A DNA stretch of 64,000 nt, from NCBI GenBank assembly GCA_000961655.1, contig LADR01000008.1, positions 358,501 through 422,500 on the forward strand, written 5' to 3'. The stretch is from Desulfatitalea sp. BRH_c12 (GTDB lineage Bacteria > Desulfobacterota > Desulfobacteria > Desulfobacterales > Desulfosarcinaceae). Below are positions 1-8,927 of this stretch, piece by piece. The notes under the pieces were generated by a model. That model had not been told where the DNA came from, made no database searches, and worked only from the letters and a program-made list of their open reading frames with translations. Each line of letters opens with the position of its first letter. Within the stretch, counting starts at the first letter, position 1. Both the position numbers and the translations under genes were made by a program.

Positions 1-2
1 TA

Positions 3-1190
3 CCTGAAGCGAAGCCGCCCCAGAAAGGAATAGGCATGCAAGATTCTCGCAACGCCCAGAACACCATTTTTACCTTATTGTCCACCATGAGCCACGACTT
101 GCGAACGCCACTGACCGCGATGCTCAATATGATCAATGTGATCCGGGATGATCCGGGGCGGCACTGCACGGACCAGAACCTCCAGTTGATCCAGGAGGCC
201 GGGCAGGAGCTGAAGAGTCTTTTGGAAGACACCTTCAGCCTGGCCAAAATAGAATCAGGGCGTTTCATGCTGAAGGAAAGTCCCGTAGCGCTGCGCGATC
301 TGCTCGGCCAGGTGGTCAAGGCCTACGCAGCGGAAGCGCAGAGCAAGAATATAGAATTGCGCCTCGATGTCGACTCTGCTTTGCCAGCCATGATCATTAC
401 CGACAAGGAGCGCTTGCGCCAAGTGGTGACGAATCTTGTTTCCAATGCGTTAAAATATACGTATGAAGGCGCGGTAACGTTGCGCGCGGTGGGCCAGGAT
501 GCGCCCGACGCAGCGGGTGGGCAGCGGCTGATTGTGGCGGTGGAGGATAGCGGCGTCGGCATACCCCAGGACCTGCAAACAAGGCTTTTCGATAGTTTTT
601 TTCAGAGTGCCGGCAGCGGCCTTGCCAAGGAAATCAGCGGCACCGGATTGGGATTGGCCATCAGCAAACGCATTGTGGAAAAAATGGGTGGCCGACTTGT
701 TGTTCGCAGCGCTTCCGGAAAAGGGAGCACGTTCAGCTTCGATGTGCCCTGCCGGGCTGCACAGGCGCAGCCGCCTGTGCGACAACCGGAAGCCCGTGCG
801 GATTTGGCCGGTCTCGGGCCTTTGCGCGTGCTTATTGTCGAAGACAACTATATCAATTCGCTCTCCTTCAGCCAGATGTTAGAGCAGCAGGGTTTCCACG
901 TGCACAGTGCCGCCAATGGCAAGCAGGCTTTGGATCTGATTCGGGAAAAGTACTTCGATGTGGTGCTGATGGATGTAAAAATGCCCGTGATGGACGGACT
1001 TGAAGCCACCCGCAGAATTCGCAGTTCCCCGGATGGGCGTATAAGCGCCACGAAAGTCGTGGCCCTGACAGCCTATGCCATGCCTGAGGATCGTGAACAC
1101 GTTTTCGAGGCGGGTGTCGACGATCTGATCTCCAAGCCGATCGAAATAGAGGAATTGACGCTGGTGCTGTCGCGGGTACTCAAAAAATAG
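3..1190 (+). CDS. Hybrid sensor histidine kinase with C-terminal receiver (5' end outside window)
   Basis: Two-component signalling protein. The frame is open from the window edge. The first ATG is at 36, only about 20 codons before the phospho-acceptor His in SHDLRTPL, so sensor domains very likely lie upstream of the window and the gene is shown as partial; an AGGA at 27-30 makes a start at 36 possible but less likely. Counted from that ATG, the order is HisKA dimerisation/phospho-acceptor (His20), HATPase_c with N box (NLVSNALKY), G1 box (DSGVGIP) and G2 box (GTGLGLAI), then a receiver domain beginning LRVLIVEDN with its Asp in LMDVKMP and the conserved Lys in ISKPIE. No output domain follows the receiver, so phosphate probably passes to an unlinked phosphotransfer protein. 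Input signal unknown. It converges with the next kinase gene, stops 30 bp apart. Confidence 0.85.
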   Translation, partial: PEAKPPQKGIGMQDSRNAQNTIFTLLSTMSHDLRTPLTAMLNMINVIRDDPGRHCTDQNLQLIQEAGQELKSLLEDTFSLAKIESGRFMLKESPVALRDLLGQVVKAYAAEAQSKNIELRLDVDSALPAMIITDKERLRQVVTNLVSNALKYTYEGAVTLRAVGQDAPDAAGGQRLIVAVEDSGVGIPQDLQTRLFDSFFQSAGSGLAKEISGTGLGLAISKRIVEKMGGRLVVRSASGKGSTFSFDVPCRAAQAQPPVRQPEARADLAGLGPLRVLIVEDNYINSLSFSQMLEQQGFHVHSAANGKQALDLIREKYFDVVLMDVKMPVMDGLEATRRIRSSPDGRISATKVVALTAYAMPEDREHVFEAGVDDLISKPIEIEELTLVLSRVLKK

Positions 1191-1219
1191 ATTCGCCAGG
1201 GTGGGGCCTTGCGCCCGTC

Positions 1220-3166
1220 TTATTCAGATACGGTATTGTACAGGACGCTGTTGACCTTTTCCAGCAGCGCTTTGGCCGAAAAGGGTTTTTGAATGAATTG
1301 CAATCCCTTGTTGAGCACACCCTGTCGCGTGATGACGTCGGCCGTGTATCCGGACATGAACAAGGCCTTTGTTTCCGGATGGTATTCACTAATTCGCTGA
1401 TACACTTCGGGCCCCTTCATCGTCGGCATGATCACATCCGACAACAGCATGTGCAACGTTTGCCGGTAGTCTCGCGACTGTTGAACGGCGTCCTCGGCAT
1501 CGCGTGCCTGTATGACATTGTATCCGTTTTCGGACAGTATCCGGCATGTCATGCGCAGCACAGAGGGATCGTCTTCAACCACCATGATGGTGGCCGACCC
1601 TATCAAGGGCATGTGATCGGACGTGGATTCCGGGTCCATGATGCACACCTCGTCCGCAAAACTGGGCAGGTACACCTTGAAGGAGGCGCCTTTGCCCGGC
1701 TCGCTGTACACTTCGATATGGCCATTGTGCTGCTTGACAATGCCGTAGACTGTCGAAAGGCCCAGGCCTGTGCCGCTTTCCTTGCTTTTGGTCGTATAGA
1801 AAGGCTCGAAAATACGTTCGATGGTATCCTTTTCCATGCCGATACCGCTGTCCGTGACCGCGATCATGATATAGTTGCCTGGTGTTACTTCCGTCCTTGC
1901 GGTGGCATAGTTGTGGTCCAACTCCATGATGGCGGTTTCGATACTCACAGTGCCGCCGTCGGGCATGGCATCGCGGGCATTGACCACCAGGTTCATCAGG
2001 ATTTGTTCGATCTGGCTGACGTCAGCCTTCACGATGGCAGGTTTACGCATCAGTTTGAAAGTGAGGGTGATATCCTCGCCGATGACCCGTCCCAGCAATT
2101 TTTCGAAATCCATAATGACCTGATTGATATCGACCCAATTGATGTTCAGAACCTGTTTGCGGCCGAAGGCCATCAACTGTTTGACCAGCTGGCGCGCACG
2201 TTCGGAAGCCTTGAAGATCTCCTGCAATCCTTCAAAATGGGGATGATCGGGGGGCATGCCACTCATGAGCAGTTCGCTGTAGCCTAAGACTACATACAAA
2301 ATGTTATTGAAATCGTGGGCGATACCGCCGGCGAGCCGTCCTATGGCTTCCATCTTCTGGGATTGATGCAGTTGAAATTCAAGTTTTTTGATTTGGGTGA
2401 TATCGGTCAGATTGACCAGCATGCCGGACGGCTTCACATCCGTCCGGTTTTTATTGTACTCGTTTTTTGGCATGGCCGCAAAATCGGCGATCACTGATAA
2501 GCGCGAACCGTCTTTGCGTAGCACCTGGTGCTCCGTTGGCCCCCGGCTCTGCATAAGAGAGTGATCGTCAGGGGCTGACGAGGGTTTTTCATCCATTGCG
2601 ATGAATTGCCGAAAATCGAGCCCCCGTTCAAAGTCATCGACTGAAACACCCAGCATTCGCATCGCGGCACTGTTCATATAAGTGATCAAGTGCCGGTAAT
2701 CGATTTCGAACACGCCGGTAGGCAGCAGCTCCGCCATGGTTTTGAAACGCTTTTCACTGAGCCGCAGTTTCTTTTCCATTGCAGCTTTGTACAATCCGAT
2801 TTCAAGTGCGGAGTGCAGTTCGGCTTCATTGAAGGGTTTGATCAGGTAGCCGAAGGGTTCGGTAGATTTGGCCCGGTCCAGCAAGGACTTGTTTCCGAAG
2901 GCCGTTAAAAATATTACCGGTATTTGAAAGCGCTCGTGAATTTCGCTGGCAGCCTGAATGCCGTCCATGTCGCCCTTGAGAATGATATCCATGATGATCA
3001 GGTCGGGCTGGGCCTGCTCGGCTTTCTGAATGGCTTTTTCACCTGAGTCGGCATGTGCACAAACCTCATACCCCATGTTGGTGAGACTTGAGATGAGATC
3101 CTGCGCCACAATGAATTCGTCTTCCACTACCATTATGGAGGGTTTGCCCATGGTGTCGTCGCTCAT
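1220..3166 (-). CDS. Hybrid histidine kinase with receiver domains at both ends (REC-PAS-HisKA-HATPase-REC)
   Basis: A 648-residue soluble signalling protein if translation starts at MSDDTMGK. The frame is open further upstream to 3310, but that stretch has no recognisable domain and covers a terminator hairpin. Domains: receiver at about 10-125 (Asp60 in IIMDIILKGD, a PleD/Rcp-like loop), PAS at about 140-255, HisKA with His284 in GGIAHDFNNIL, HATPase_c with N box near 392-398, G1 TDSGIGM and G2 GTGLGLSTVYG, then a second receiver at about 525-645 (Asp577 in LLSDVIMP, Lys627). The HDFNN motif and terminal receiver are typical of the NtrB-like hybrid kinases abundant in deltaproteobacteria. 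There are no membrane segments, so the signal is probably cytoplasmic or delivered through the N-terminal receiver. No clear Shine-Dalgarno sequence is seen before either candidate ATG. Confidence 0.85.
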   Translation of the reverse strand: MSDDTMGKPSIMVVEDEFIVAQDLISSLTNMGYEVCAHADSGEKAIQKAEQAQPDLIIMDIILKGDMDGIQAASEIHERFQIPVIFLTAFGNKSLLDRAKSTEPFGYLIKPFNEAELHSALEIGLYKAAMEKKLRLSEKRFKTMAELLPTGVFEIDYRHLITYMNSAAMRMLGVSVDDFERGLDFRQFIAMDEKPSSAPDDHSLMQSRGPTEHQVLRKDGSRLSVIADFAAMPKNEYNKNRTDVKPSGMLVNLTDITQIKKLEFQLHQSQKMEAIGRLAGGIAHDFNNILYVVLGYSELLMSGMPPDHPHFEGLQEIFKASERARQLVKQLMAFGRKQVLNINWVDINQVIMDFEKLLGRVIGEDITLTFKLMRKPAIVKADVSQIEQILMNLVVNARDAMPDGGTVSIETAIMELDHNYATARTEVTPGNYIMIAVTDSGIGMEKDTIERIFEPFYTTKSKESGTGLGLSTVYGIVKQHNGHIEVYSEPGKGASFKVYLPSFADEVCIMDPESTSDHMPLIGSATIMVVEDDPSVLRMTCRILSENGYNVIQARDAEDAVQQSRDYRQTLHMLLSDVIMPTMKGPEVYQRISEYHPETKALFMSGYTADVITRQGVLNKGLQFIQKPFSAKALLEKVNSVLYNTVSE

Positions 3167-3242
3167 CTGATAAATTGAGAAACCGTGACCAATAATGCAT
3201 GAATTGCACTGTCCGGTTATGCAATGGTTTGCAGTTTGTCCC

Positions 3243-3252
3243 GTCCCGGGAC
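3243..3252. promoter_or_regulatory. Perfect palindrome upstream of hybrid kinase gene
   Basis: GTCCCGGGAC is a perfect 10-bp inverted repeat, preceded by a further GTCCC, 77 bp upstream of the kinase start. It could be an operator for the minus-strand kinase gene. No regulator is known to me for it, and a chance palindrome is possible. Confidence 0.2.
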
Positions 3253-3282
3253 AGTAACTCTTATAGTAAGGGCGAAAGGATG

Positions 3283-3315
3283 GAAAAACAATGGGGGTGG
3301 GAAATCCCACCCCCC
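3283..3315 (-). terminator. Rho-independent terminator after the PRC-barrel gene
   Basis: On the minus strand a 9-bp stem (GGGGGTGGG/CCCACCCCC, 4-nt loop) is followed by ATTGTTTTTCC. It lies 64 bp past the PRC-barrel stop and ahead of the hybrid kinase, separating the two transcripts. Confidence 0.6.
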
Positions 3316-3378
3316 AGGTCCTCGATGCTTATGCGATGTGCTGGCTTCGAAGCCCGTTAGAGAAGCACACTGTGTGAG

Positions 3379-3996
3379 TTATCGGTCGGTCGTGCCTGAA
3401 CCCTTACCGCTACCGCCACCCATGCCAGGCTGGTGCATGGAATCGCTGCCCATGCCGCTCGGCTTAGACTTGGAGTGACCGGGGCTGCTGCCAAAGTAGC
3501 CATGCACTTCCTGTTCATATTGCGGAGAGGCGATCTGGCCCCAATTCTCACCCTCGAAACTGGGTGCGTTATCCAGCTGCTGCTTATCGATGCTCGCAGT
3601 CAGTTTATCCTCGTGCATACGCAGATTGGCGGCCTGCCAAGGAATGGGAACGTATTCCGCGCCGACACCAAGGACGCCACCTTTGGCCAGAATGACATAT
3701 TGAACCTGGCCATCGTCACCAATAACGAGATTGTCTATACTGCCCAGATCTTCACCGTTTTGCGAGACGACTTTTTGACCGACGATGTCGCTTGATTTAT
3801 GCATGCCGGCTTGTTTAAAAGCCGCTTTGTCCTTGTCCATGGATCCTGCTCGCGCATCTGTTTTGCGGGGGCTATCACCGTCGGTGACTTCTTTGGAGAG
3901 GTTGCTGCCGGACTTTTGGCCTTCAGCCGCCAGGACCGGTCCAATAGCGGTCGTCAGTAGAAAAACGGTTGCGATGGCTAATGCTTTAAGCTTCAT
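3379..3996 (-). CDS. Exported PRC-barrel domain protein
   Basis: A 205-residue protein with an N-terminal Sec signal peptide (MKLKALAIATVFLLTTAIG, cleavage probably after VLAAE). A polar linker rich in Asp, Lys and Ser follows, then a PRC-barrel (about 75-130) with the typical pattern of VGQKVVSQNGEDLGSIDNL and a VPIPW motif closing the barrel. The tail is rich in Gly, Ser and Met (PGMGGGSGKGSG). PRC-barrels are small beta-barrels found in RimM, photosystem and stress proteins; exported versions are common in soil and sediment bacteria, usually with unknown function. A strong AAAGGAG lies 9 bp before the ATG. It is monocistronic, with its own terminator, divergent from ligD across about 350 bp. 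A role in stress response is inferred only from its neighbours. Confidence 0.75.
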   Translation of the reverse strand: MKLKALAIATVFLLTTAIGPVLAAEGQKSGSNLSKEVTDGDSPRKTDARAGSMDKDKAAFKQAGMHKSSDIVGQKVVSQNGEDLGSIDNLVIGDDGQVQYVILAKGGVLGVGAEYVPIPWQAANLRMHEDKLTASIDKQQLDNAPSFEGENWGQIASPQYEQEVHGYFGSSPGHSKSKPSGMGSDSMHQPGMGGGSGKGSGTTDR

Positions 3997-4353
3997 AATA
4001 ATAAATCTCCTTTATTTGATTATTTGATCTTTTCCCCACACATCCCTCCCACACGTCTATGGCGCGTTACTGAAACGTTAGGCATGAAACCCAAGACGGA
4101 CAATGTAGATTAGACTGTATAAGGAGCTGCATAAAGTATTATGCGAGACCGTCTAACGGGCTCTCTATGGGCTGAAAATGCAGTCCAGACATTACTGCGC
4201 CCTTGGAAATAGGCACAACGCAGAGTGTCCTATGGTTGGCATGGGTTTGACCGGAGATAAGAATACCGATTAGAACCCATGTCAAGGGATTTATTGACCC
4301 TTATCATAAAGAGTCTTTTCTGTGTTCAATCCATGCACCCTGGAGTATTACCC
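3997..4353. other. Divergent intergenic region between PRC-barrel gene and ligD
   Basis: About 350 bp expected to hold the promoters of both divergent genes. I see no convincing -35/-10 pair, no sigma-54 site (TTGGCATGGGTTTGAC near 4235 lacks the required GC at -12) and no repeat. The open frame from 4279 to 4353 is not supported as coding. Confidence 0.5.
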
Positions 4354-6891
4354 GTGAGTCTCGATCACTATCGCCGCAAGCGCGATTTCCGGAAAACACC
4401 CGAACCGCAGGGTGGCCCTGCCGCCGATGCCGGTGGTCGACGCTATGTGATTCAGAAACATGCCGCACGGCGGCTGCATTACGACTTTCGCCTGGAACTC
4501 AATGGGGTCCTTAAAAGCTGGGCCGTCCCCAAAGGCCCCAGCCTGGACCCCAGACAAAAGCGCCTGGCCGTCGAAGTTGAGGATCACCCCCTCGGGTACG
4601 GCGATTTCGAAGGGGTTATACCGCCCCGGCAGTATGGCGCCGGCACGGTGCTCGTGTGGGATCTTGGCTTTTGGGAACCGGAAGGTGATCCTGAAGTCGG
4701 TTTGGAAAAGGGCAATTTAAAGTTTATTCTACATGGCCAAAAACTCACCGGGCGCTGGGCGTTAGTGCGTATCACCGATGAGGGGGATAAGAAAGAATGG
4801 CTGCTGATCAAACATCAGGATGACGCGGCGGTCCGCAACGGCGCCGACACCGTTTTGGAACGCCAACCGGAAAGTGTTTTAAGCGGCAGAAAAATAGACG
4901 AGATTGCGGCCGACAGGGATCGGATCTGGCAGTCCGGGCGCGCGGCAGGTGTAGCGGCCAAACCAGGCCTGACCGGTATTGATCCTTCTAAAATACCCCA
5001 GGCGGTGCGGGCGGCGTTTCCGGAAGAATTTCTGCCACAGTTGGCGGGTACCGCGGATCATCCGCCGGATGGCGAAGAGTGGCTGCATGAGATAAAATAC
5101 GATGGGTATCGGCTCACCTGTCACATCCAGGCGGGACAGGTGCGGCTGATCACACGCAACCAGCATGACTGGACCGATCGTTTCAACGCCCTCGTTCTTG
5201 AAGCCGCCCGACTGCCAGTTCGTTCAGCCATTTTGGATGGCGAGGTGACGGTTCTGCGCCCGGACGGCACCACGGATTTCCAGGCTCTGCAGAACCATAT
5301 CAAAGGGAAAAAAGATGGTAAACTGATCTACTATCTGTTCGACCTGCCGTACTGCGAAGGCTACGATCTGAGCGCGGTGCCCCTGATACAGCGCAAACAG
5401 TTGCTCAAGCAACTCATGCAATCCCAAGGCAAGCCGCGTTCCGGCATACTGCAGGTAAGTGGCGAGATCCAGGGGCAAGGTCAAGACGTTTTTCATAATG
5501 CCTGCCTTTTGGGGGTGGAAGGGATCATTTCCAAAAAGAGCGCCGCCGCTTATGAACAGCGCCGGGCCGCATCCTGGCTCAAAATCAAATGCACCCAGCG
5601 GCAGGAGTTTGTGATCGGCGGCTATAGCGGTTCGAATGCCTCTCCGGGGGGATTGCGGTCACTGCTGGTCGGATATTTCAAGGATCAGCGCCTGATCTAT
5701 GCAGGTAAGGTGGGCACCGGTTTCAGCGTCCGTCAGCGCAGTACCCTCAAAAAGCAGCTCGATGACGAGAGGCAAACCACCGCACCGTTTGATAATCCCC
5801 CGCGCGGAAAAGATCTGCACTGGAGCCAACCGCGCCTGGTGGCCGAAATTGCCTTTTCCGAATGGACGCAGGAGCGCGTGCTGCGGCACCCGGTGTTCAA
5901 AGGCCTGCGCGAGGACAAGCCGGCCGGCCAGGTGGTTCTCGAATCGCAGGCCGCCGCACCATCTCGGGCTGAGCGGAGCAGGCCGGCCTCGAAAAAGTCA
6001 ACGGCTTTGGACATCGCGGGCGTGCGCCTGACCCACCCGGATCGGGTGCTCTACCCGGAGTTCGGGTTGACCAAAGAGAAGCTGGCCCGCTTCTACGAGC
6101 GTATCGCCGACTGGATTCTGCCGCACATCCGGCATCGTCCCCTGACCATCGTGCGCTGCCCCCAAGGCAGCACCGAGGAATGTTTTTATCAGAAGCATTT
6201 CAAGGAAACACTGCCCGAACAGCTCAAGGCCGTGCGAATCAGCGAAGGGCGGCAGGAACGCAACTATATCTACATCGAAGATCTGCCCGGACTGATCGCC
6301 CTGGTGCAGATCAGTGTGCTGGAACTGCACCCGTGGGGCAGTCGCATCGAACATCTCGAAAACCCGGACACACTGGTGTTTGACCTGGACCCTGACCCGG
6401 AGTTGGAGTGGGAGTATGTCGTGCAGACGGCGTGGCATTTGCGCGGGATATTGCAGGGATTCGGTCTGAGCAGCTATGTAAAGACGTCTGGCGGCAAAGG
6501 GCTGCATGTTCAGGTGCCGGTCGCTGCAACCGCAACTTGGGACGAAGCCAAACGATTCGCCCAAAAGATCGCCGTCGGTATGGCCGCGGCGCAACCACGG
6601 CGCTACACCGCCAACGTACGCAAGGCCCAGCGCAAAGGCAAAATTTATATCGACTATTTGCGAAACGCCCGCGGCGCCACCAGTGTGGCGCCCTATTCGA
6701 CACGGGCGCGTCCCGGCGCGCCCGTGTCCATGCCCCTGCACTGGGAAGAACTTTCCATGCGCACCGGCCCGGATGCGTTTACGGTCGAAAATGTGGCTGA
6801 GCGCCTAGAACGCCTGAAAGACGATCCGTGGCAGGATTACATCCGCATCCCGAACGCGTTTCCCGAAAAAGACCTTCCGGAGCATGGATAA
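4354..6891 (+). CDS. ligD: ATP-dependent DNA ligase LigD, three-domain (phosphoesterase-ligase-polymerase)
   Basis: Bacterial non-homologous end-joining enzyme that trims, fills and seals double-strand breaks. I prefer the GTG at 4354, with TGGAG 8 bp upstream, giving 845 residues; the ATGs at 4279 and 4333 lack ribosome-binding sites. Order of domains: 3'-phosphoesterase (about 25-160; HYDFRLE, GGVIPPRQYGAG-like segment), ATP-dependent ligase (about 220-520) with adenylated Lys248 in EIKYDGYR, DGE at 295-297, EGIISKK and WLKIKC, then the archaeo-eukaryotic primase-type polymerase (about 560-840) with catalytic DLDPDP at 677-682 and SGGKGLHV. All three are complete, in the PE-LIG-POL order seen in many proteobacteria. 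LigD normally works with the end-binding protein Ku, and no ku gene is in this window. The PAP2 gene follows 40 bp later. Confidence 0.95.
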   Translation: MSLDHYRRKRDFRKTPEPQGGPAADAGGRRYVIQKHAARRLHYDFRLELNGVLKSWAVPKGPSLDPRQKRLAVEVEDHPLGYGDFEGVIPPRQYGAGTVLVWDLGFWEPEGDPEVGLEKGNLKFILHGQKLTGRWALVRITDEGDKKEWLLIKHQDDAAVRNGADTVLERQPESVLSGRKIDEIAADRDRIWQSGRAAGVAAKPGLTGIDPSKIPQAVRAAFPEEFLPQLAGTADHPPDGEEWLHEIKYDGYRLTCHIQAGQVRLITRNQHDWTDRFNALVLEAARLPVRSAILDGEVTVLRPDGTTDFQALQNHIKGKKDGKLIYYLFDLPYCEGYDLSAVPLIQRKQLLKQLMQSQGKPRSGILQVSGEIQGQGQDVFHNACLLGVEGIISKKSAAAYEQRRAASWLKIKCTQRQEFVIGGYSGSNASPGGLRSLLVGYFKDQRLIYAGKVGTGFSVRQRSTLKKQLDDERQTTAPFDNPPRGKDLHWSQPRLVAEIAFSEWTQERVLRHPVFKGLREDKPAGQVVLESQAAAPSRAERSRPASKKSTALDIAGVRLTHPDRVLYPEFGLTKEKLARFYERIADWILPHIRHRPLTIVRCPQGSTEECFYQKHFKETLPEQLKAVRISEGRQERNYIYIEDLPGLIALVQISVLELHPWGSRIEHLENPDTLVFDLDPDPELEWEYVVQTAWHLRGILQGFGLSSYVKTSGGKGLHVQVPVAATATWDEAKRFAQKIAVGMAAAQPRRYTANVRKAQRKGKIYIDYLRNARGATSVAPYSTRARPGAPVSMPLHWEELSMRTGPDAFTVENVAERLERLKDDPWQDYIRIPNAFPEKDLPEHG

Positions 6892-6931
6892 TGCGTGAGA
6901 ATAAAAAAAGACAGGCACTGCAAGGAGGCCG

Positions 6932-7684
6932 GTGGGCGTGAAAGATAAAAAACGGCCTGGAAGGCGACTCCTGATTTTGGTGCGCCGCATCGGACGGAAC
7001 GAATCCACAACCTTGTTGCTGCTTTTAATGGTGGTCGGTCTGACCTGGGCCTTTGTGGCCATTGCCGACGAAGTTGTCGAGGGCGAGACCCGCTCCTTTG
7101 ATCGCTGGCTGATCCTGGCCTTGCGCAATCCGCGCGATGCCAATGATCCGCTGGGCGGGCGCTGGTTGGAAGAACTATTCAGGGATATCACGGCCCTGGG
7201 CAGCAACGGGGTATTGGCGTTGATTACCCTTTCAGTAATCGGCTATTTACTTCTCTACCGCAAATTGCGCACAGCCGCGTTAATGATGGTATCGATTGCC
7301 GGAGGAACCATTTTAAGTTATGGCTTCAAAACGGTGGTCGGCCGACCACGGCCCGACCTGATATCGCATGATTTTTTTGTTTCCACCGCCAGTTTTCCCA
7401 GTGGGCACGCCACCATGGCGGCCGTCACCTATCTTACGCTGGGCGCACTGCTGGCGCGTATTCATCCTGAACCGCGCGTGAAAGCGTACTTTTTGCTTCT
7501 GTCGATGGTCATCACACTGATCGTGGGGGCGAGTCGCGTTTACATGGGGGTGCACTGGCCCACGGACGTGCTTGGCGGCTGGACCCTGGGCACCGCTTGG
7601 GCCCTGTTGTGCTGGCTGGTTGCCCGTTGGCTGCAGAGGCGCGGGCGAATGGAGCCGGAAGGGCAGGTTCCTGAGCGAGAATGA
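6932..7684 (+). CDS. PAP2-superfamily membrane phosphatase
   Basis: A 250-residue integral membrane phosphatase. After a basic N-terminus, hydrophobic segments lie near 27-45, 90-107, 112-130, 190-208 and 218-235. The three PAP2 signature motifs are present: KTVVGRPRP, PSGH in SFPSGHAT, and SRVYMGVHWPTDVLGG, which place the active site on the outer face of the inner membrane. Family members dephosphorylate undecaprenyl pyrophosphate, phosphatidylglycerol phosphate or related lipids; sequence alone does not tell which. The start is GTG: AAGGAGG at 6922-6928 serves either GTG 6932 or the better spaced GTG 6938. It lies 40 bp behind ligD on the same strand and could share its transcript. Confidence 0.85.
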   Translation: MGVKDKKRPGRRLLILVRRIGRNESTTLLLLLMVVGLTWAFVAIADEVVEGETRSFDRWLILALRNPRDANDPLGGRWLEELFRDITALGSNGVLALITLSVIGYLLLYRKLRTAALMMVSIAGGTILSYGFKTVVGRPRPDLISHDFFVSTASFPSGHATMAAVTYLTLGALLARIHPEPRVKAYFLLLSMVITLIVGASRVYMGVHWPTDVLGGWTLGTAWALLCWLVARWLQRRGRMEPEGQVPERE

Positions 7685-7813
7685 CCTTGCAGCATATCTT
7701 CTGGTTCATATGCGTCGAAATACGGATAGCACTGTATTTTCAAAACGACTGCTGAAAATTATTTTTCCCAGGCAAGCCATTCACTCAGAACAACAAAAAC
7801 ACAAGGAGGATTT

Positions 7814-8665
7814 ATGAAAAAAAGTGTCTTGAGGGTGTCGGTGGCGATTCTGTCCATACTGATATCCTTCTCTTTTGCAGTGGCGGCTGAACACGAAGAC
7901 GACAAAATGTCCACCAAGGACAACACCCGCACAGAGCAGGGCGCCACGATGGATCGCAAAGCCGATGACAATGCCGCTACGGCCCAGAACCAGCAAGACA
8001 TCATGGAGGCCCGCCAGAAATCGGAGGAAACCGTGAGCCAGGCCACTGCTTTGCTCAGCGATTTCTCGAAAGCGACCGATAAGAATCGGATCCCTGATGC
8101 GGTTTTAAAAGAAGCCAAGGCAATGATCATTGTTCCCGATGTCGTCAGGGCTGGTTTGATTGCAGGCGGGCGCTATGGTCAGGGCGTATTGGTCACCCGC
8201 AATGAAAAGGAATGGAGCAATCCAGTCTTTATTTCCCTCGGTGGCGCCAGTTTGGGGGCACAGATCGGGGTCGAATCAAGTGATGTCATCATGGTTGTCC
8301 AAAATCAGCAAGTCGTGGATAATTTACTTCAGGACAACGAATTCACCTTAGGTGCAGATGCCTCCGTGGCAGCTGGCGATATCGGGGCATCCGCCCAAAC
8401 GACCACTGCTGATGTCCTGACGTACCAAAAAACCAAAGGTGTGTTTGCAGGCGTCGCCTTGACTGGTGGGGTCCTGGATGTCGATGAGGATGCCATGGTG
8501 GCGTATTATCGCACGGATGATGCTGCCAGCGCTTACTATGGCGACGAAAAGGAAGATGGTCTGGCCCAGAAAATTATCGACGGCCAAAAAACCGATAAAA
8601 TGACCGCGCCCCAAAGTGCTGAGACATTGAAGGAGTCATTGAAGCGTTTTGCACCGCAGAGCTAG
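7814..8665 (+). CDS. Exported SYLF-domain (Ysc84-type) lipid-binding protein, copy 1
   Basis: A 283-residue protein with a signal peptide (MKKSVLRVSVAILSILISF, cleavage near VAA-EHE), a charged linker to about 65, then a SYLF domain containing the family landmarks PDVVRAGLIAGGRYGQGVL, WSNPVFISLGGASLGAQIG and GVFAGVALTGGVLDVD. SYLF domains bind phosphoinositide-type lipids in eukaryotes; periplasmic bacterial versions are widespread and poorly understood. AAGGAGG ends 4 bp before the ATG. A close relative lies at 41484-42272. The C-termini also agree (APQSAETLKESLKRF against APQSAKTLQNALKRF), so this is a true duplication rather than a shared domain only. Confidence 0.85.
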   Translation: MKKSVLRVSVAILSILISFSFAVAAEHEDDKMSTKDNTRTEQGATMDRKADDNAATAQNQQDIMEARQKSEETVSQATALLSDFSKATDKNRIPDAVLKEAKAMIIVPDVVRAGLIAGGRYGQGVLVTRNEKEWSNPVFISLGGASLGAQIGVESSDVIMVVQNQQVVDNLLQDNEFTLGADASVAAGDIGASAQTTTADVLTYQKTKGVFAGVALTGGVLDVDEDAMVAYYRTDDAASAYYGDEKEDGLAQKIIDGQKTDKMTAPQSAETLKESLKRFAPQS

Positions 8666-8787
8666 CATTTGATTCGGTTTGCTTGACTTGGTGCAAGGCC
8701 CCAACGCTTGTGCGTGAATATGAAAGCTCCACCCGTCCGGTTCACCTCACTACGTGCCATCCCGAAAGTTGAGTTACAAGTTCCAAG

Positions 8788-8818
8788 CGCCCGTTGTGAA
8801 AGATGCAACGGGCGTTTT
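8788..8818 (+). terminator. Rho-independent terminator
   Basis: Stem CGCCCGTTG/CAACGGGCG (9 bp, 9-nt loop) followed by TTTT, about 120 bp past the stop of SYLF copy 1. The remainder of 8666-8927 shows nothing else. Confidence 0.7.
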
Positions 8819-8927
8819 GCGTTTTGGTTCGCTGAATCAGCGCTATCCGACATGTTTTTCCTGCACGTGTCGTTGCGCAGGAGAAAAGTATTCAATAAAA
8901 CGAGAAGAATACGATTGCTGTTAGCAG

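Noticed and set aside
1289..2287. 332-codon plus-strand frame opposite the hybrid kinase
   Set aside because: It lies entirely antisense to a well-supported kinase, has no ribosome-binding site, and its translation shows no domain.
4228..4250. Sigma-54 promoter before ligD (TTGGCATGGGTTTGAC)
   Set aside because: The -12 GC is missing, and the spacing does not fit.
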